From a bacterium (GTDB taxonomy: Bacteria > Desulfobacterota > Binatia > UBA12015): 6,603 nucleotides of DNA. Position 1 is the stretch's first letter. Every line of letters starts with the position of its first letter. The DNA lies in assembly GCA_029976905.1 (NCBI GenBank), contig JAPOLW010000216.1, positions 1 through 6,603 of the forward strand. Reading direction: 5' to 3'. A program made the translations under genes and the position numbers. Below the pieces are notes generated by a model that made no database searches, had not been told where the DNA came from, and saw only the letters and a list, made by a program, of their open reading frames with translations. Positions 5,906 to 6,603 of the stretch are shown here, piece after piece.

Positions 5906-6603
5906 CTATTGGAAGCCGAGCGCGCGGTCGGCCGCGTCCGAGTCGAAGTCCTCGAACTGGATCAAGTTCATACGCGAGTAGGCTTCCCGCACACGCGGCG
6001 TGAGCAATCCCAGCTTCTTCAGATTGGGGACGATGCGTTGAAAGAGCATGCTCCGGAAGACCCGGCCCACCTCGGAGTTCAGAACGAGGTCATTCACCTC
6101 GTCGACCGGCCACCCCATGGCCATGGCGATCTCCTTGCCGACCAGCCGGTCCTTCATCAGTTCGGAGGCATAGATGATGAAGTCCTCGCGGTCCGCGAGC
6201 TCGGCGGAAGACATTTCGTCGTAGTAGTTGCGTAACGAAAGGACGCCGAAGGCGACGTGTCGCGACTCGTCGCGCATCACGTAGCGCAGCAATTCCTTGA
6301 GTAGGGGTTCCTGGCAGATCTGGAAGAGATTGCCGAAGGCCGCCATGGCCAGGCCTTCGATGAGGATCTGCATGCCGAGGTATTTGAAGTCCCAGCGACT
6401 GTCCTGAATCGTCGCATCGAGCAGCTCCTTGAGACTCTCGTTGATCGGCCACTCCCACTCGAGCTTCTCGCGCACGTAGCGACTGAAGACCTCGACGTGA
6501 CGCGCCTCGTCCATGGTTTGCGAGCCAGCGTAGTATTTCGCCTCGATCCACGGGACGCCACCCACCAACTGGGACGCGACGATCAGAGCCCCCTGCTCGC
6601 CGT
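5906..6603 (-). CDS. Ferritin-like diiron protein (RNR R2/oxygenase type), 5' end cut
   Basis: The last 231 residues of a four-helix-bundle carboxylate-bridged diiron protein, with the N-terminus beyond the right edge. All six expected metal ligands are present in R2-like order: Glu in GEQGAL (6598-6596), Glu and His of DEARH (6508-6497), Glu in LIEGLA (6358-6356), and Glu and His of DESRH (6268-6257). This E...EXXH...E...EXXH pattern is diagnostic of the ribonucleotide-reductase-small-subunit/bacterial-monooxygenase branch, rather than storage ferritin. Such proteins use O2 to oxidise or desaturate organic substrates, or form a radical. The only apparent start in view, TTG 6568, lies after the first ligand Glu, so it is not the true start. 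It is followed by the nitroreductase (11 bases) and the ligase in the same direction. Substrate and exact family are unknown; AurF-like N-oxygenase and fatty-acyl oxidase are alternatives I cannot separate. Confidence 0.5.
   Translation of the reverse strand, partial: GEQGALIVASQLVGGVPWIEAKYYAGSQTMDEARHVEVFSRYVREKLEWEWPINESLKELLDATIQDSRWDFKYLGMQILIEGLAMAAFGNLFQICQEPLLKELLRYVMRDESRHVAFGVLSLRNYYDEMSSAELADREDFIIYASELMKDRLVGKEIAMAMGWPVDEVNDLVLNSEVGRVFRSMLFQRIVPNLKKLGLLTPRVREAYSRMNLIQFEDFDSDAADRALGFQ

Noticed and set aside
4427..5981. Long plus-strand open frames opposite the ligase and nitroreductase
   Set aside because: They are antisense to two genes with intact catalytic motifs and give compositionally biased translations.
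6566..6568. TTG as the start of the diiron gene
   Set aside because: The frame stays open to the window edge and an expected metal-ligand Glu (GEQGAL) lies upstream of this TTG, so the true start is outside the window.

Overview
The window is 6.6 kb of GC-rich, almost fully coding DNA from what is most likely a Gram-negative bacterium. This rests on a periplasm-directed signal peptide, a membrane acyltransferase and the gene types present. The combination of a mycobacterial-like acyl-CoA ligase, a ferritin-like diiron protein and a chalcone-isomerase-like protein suggests a deltaproteobacterial/myxococcal or similar environmental lineage, but that is inference. Seven genes are seen, two of them cut by the window edges. 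There are no RNA genes, insertion sequences, CRISPR arrays or prophage genes, and no gene-free stretch over 300 bases.

Region A (about 1-2013, minus strand) reads, in transcription order: a secreted chalcone-isomerase-like protein, a five-helix membrane protein of unknown function that overlaps it by an ATGA junction, and a PlsC-type membrane acyltransferase that runs off the left edge. The tight packing indicates one operon acting at or in the membrane, plausibly on fatty acids or lipids.

Region B (2014-2127) is a 114-bp divergent control region. It has two back-to-back TTGAC boxes forming an inverted repeat, and a second 6-bp dyad. The leftward promoter candidate would start transcription at or next to the ATG, so the operon mRNA may be leaderless.

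Region C (2128-3630, plus strand) is a complete class I CPD photolyase-type flavoprotein with the electron-transfer tryptophans and catalytic pocket intact. Its FAD-phosphate loop and antenna site differ from the E. coli pattern. Its 3' end carries an 11-bp tandem duplication that sets the reading frame of the tail and overlaps the next, convergent gene by 17 bp.

Region D (3614-6603, minus strand) reads, in transcription order: a ferritin-like diiron protein (5' end outside the window), a nitroreductase-family flavoprotein and an AMP-forming acyl-CoA ligase. They look like one operon joining acid activation with two redox enzymes; the substrate is unknown.

No clearly new defence or mobile system is present. 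The points most worth a second look are the two uncharacterised operons, the unknown five-helix membrane protein, the divergent promoter layout, and the photolyase oddities.

[Form note: the original answer gave no feature confidence values; the uniform 0.5 is a placeholder required by the schema, not an estimate.]
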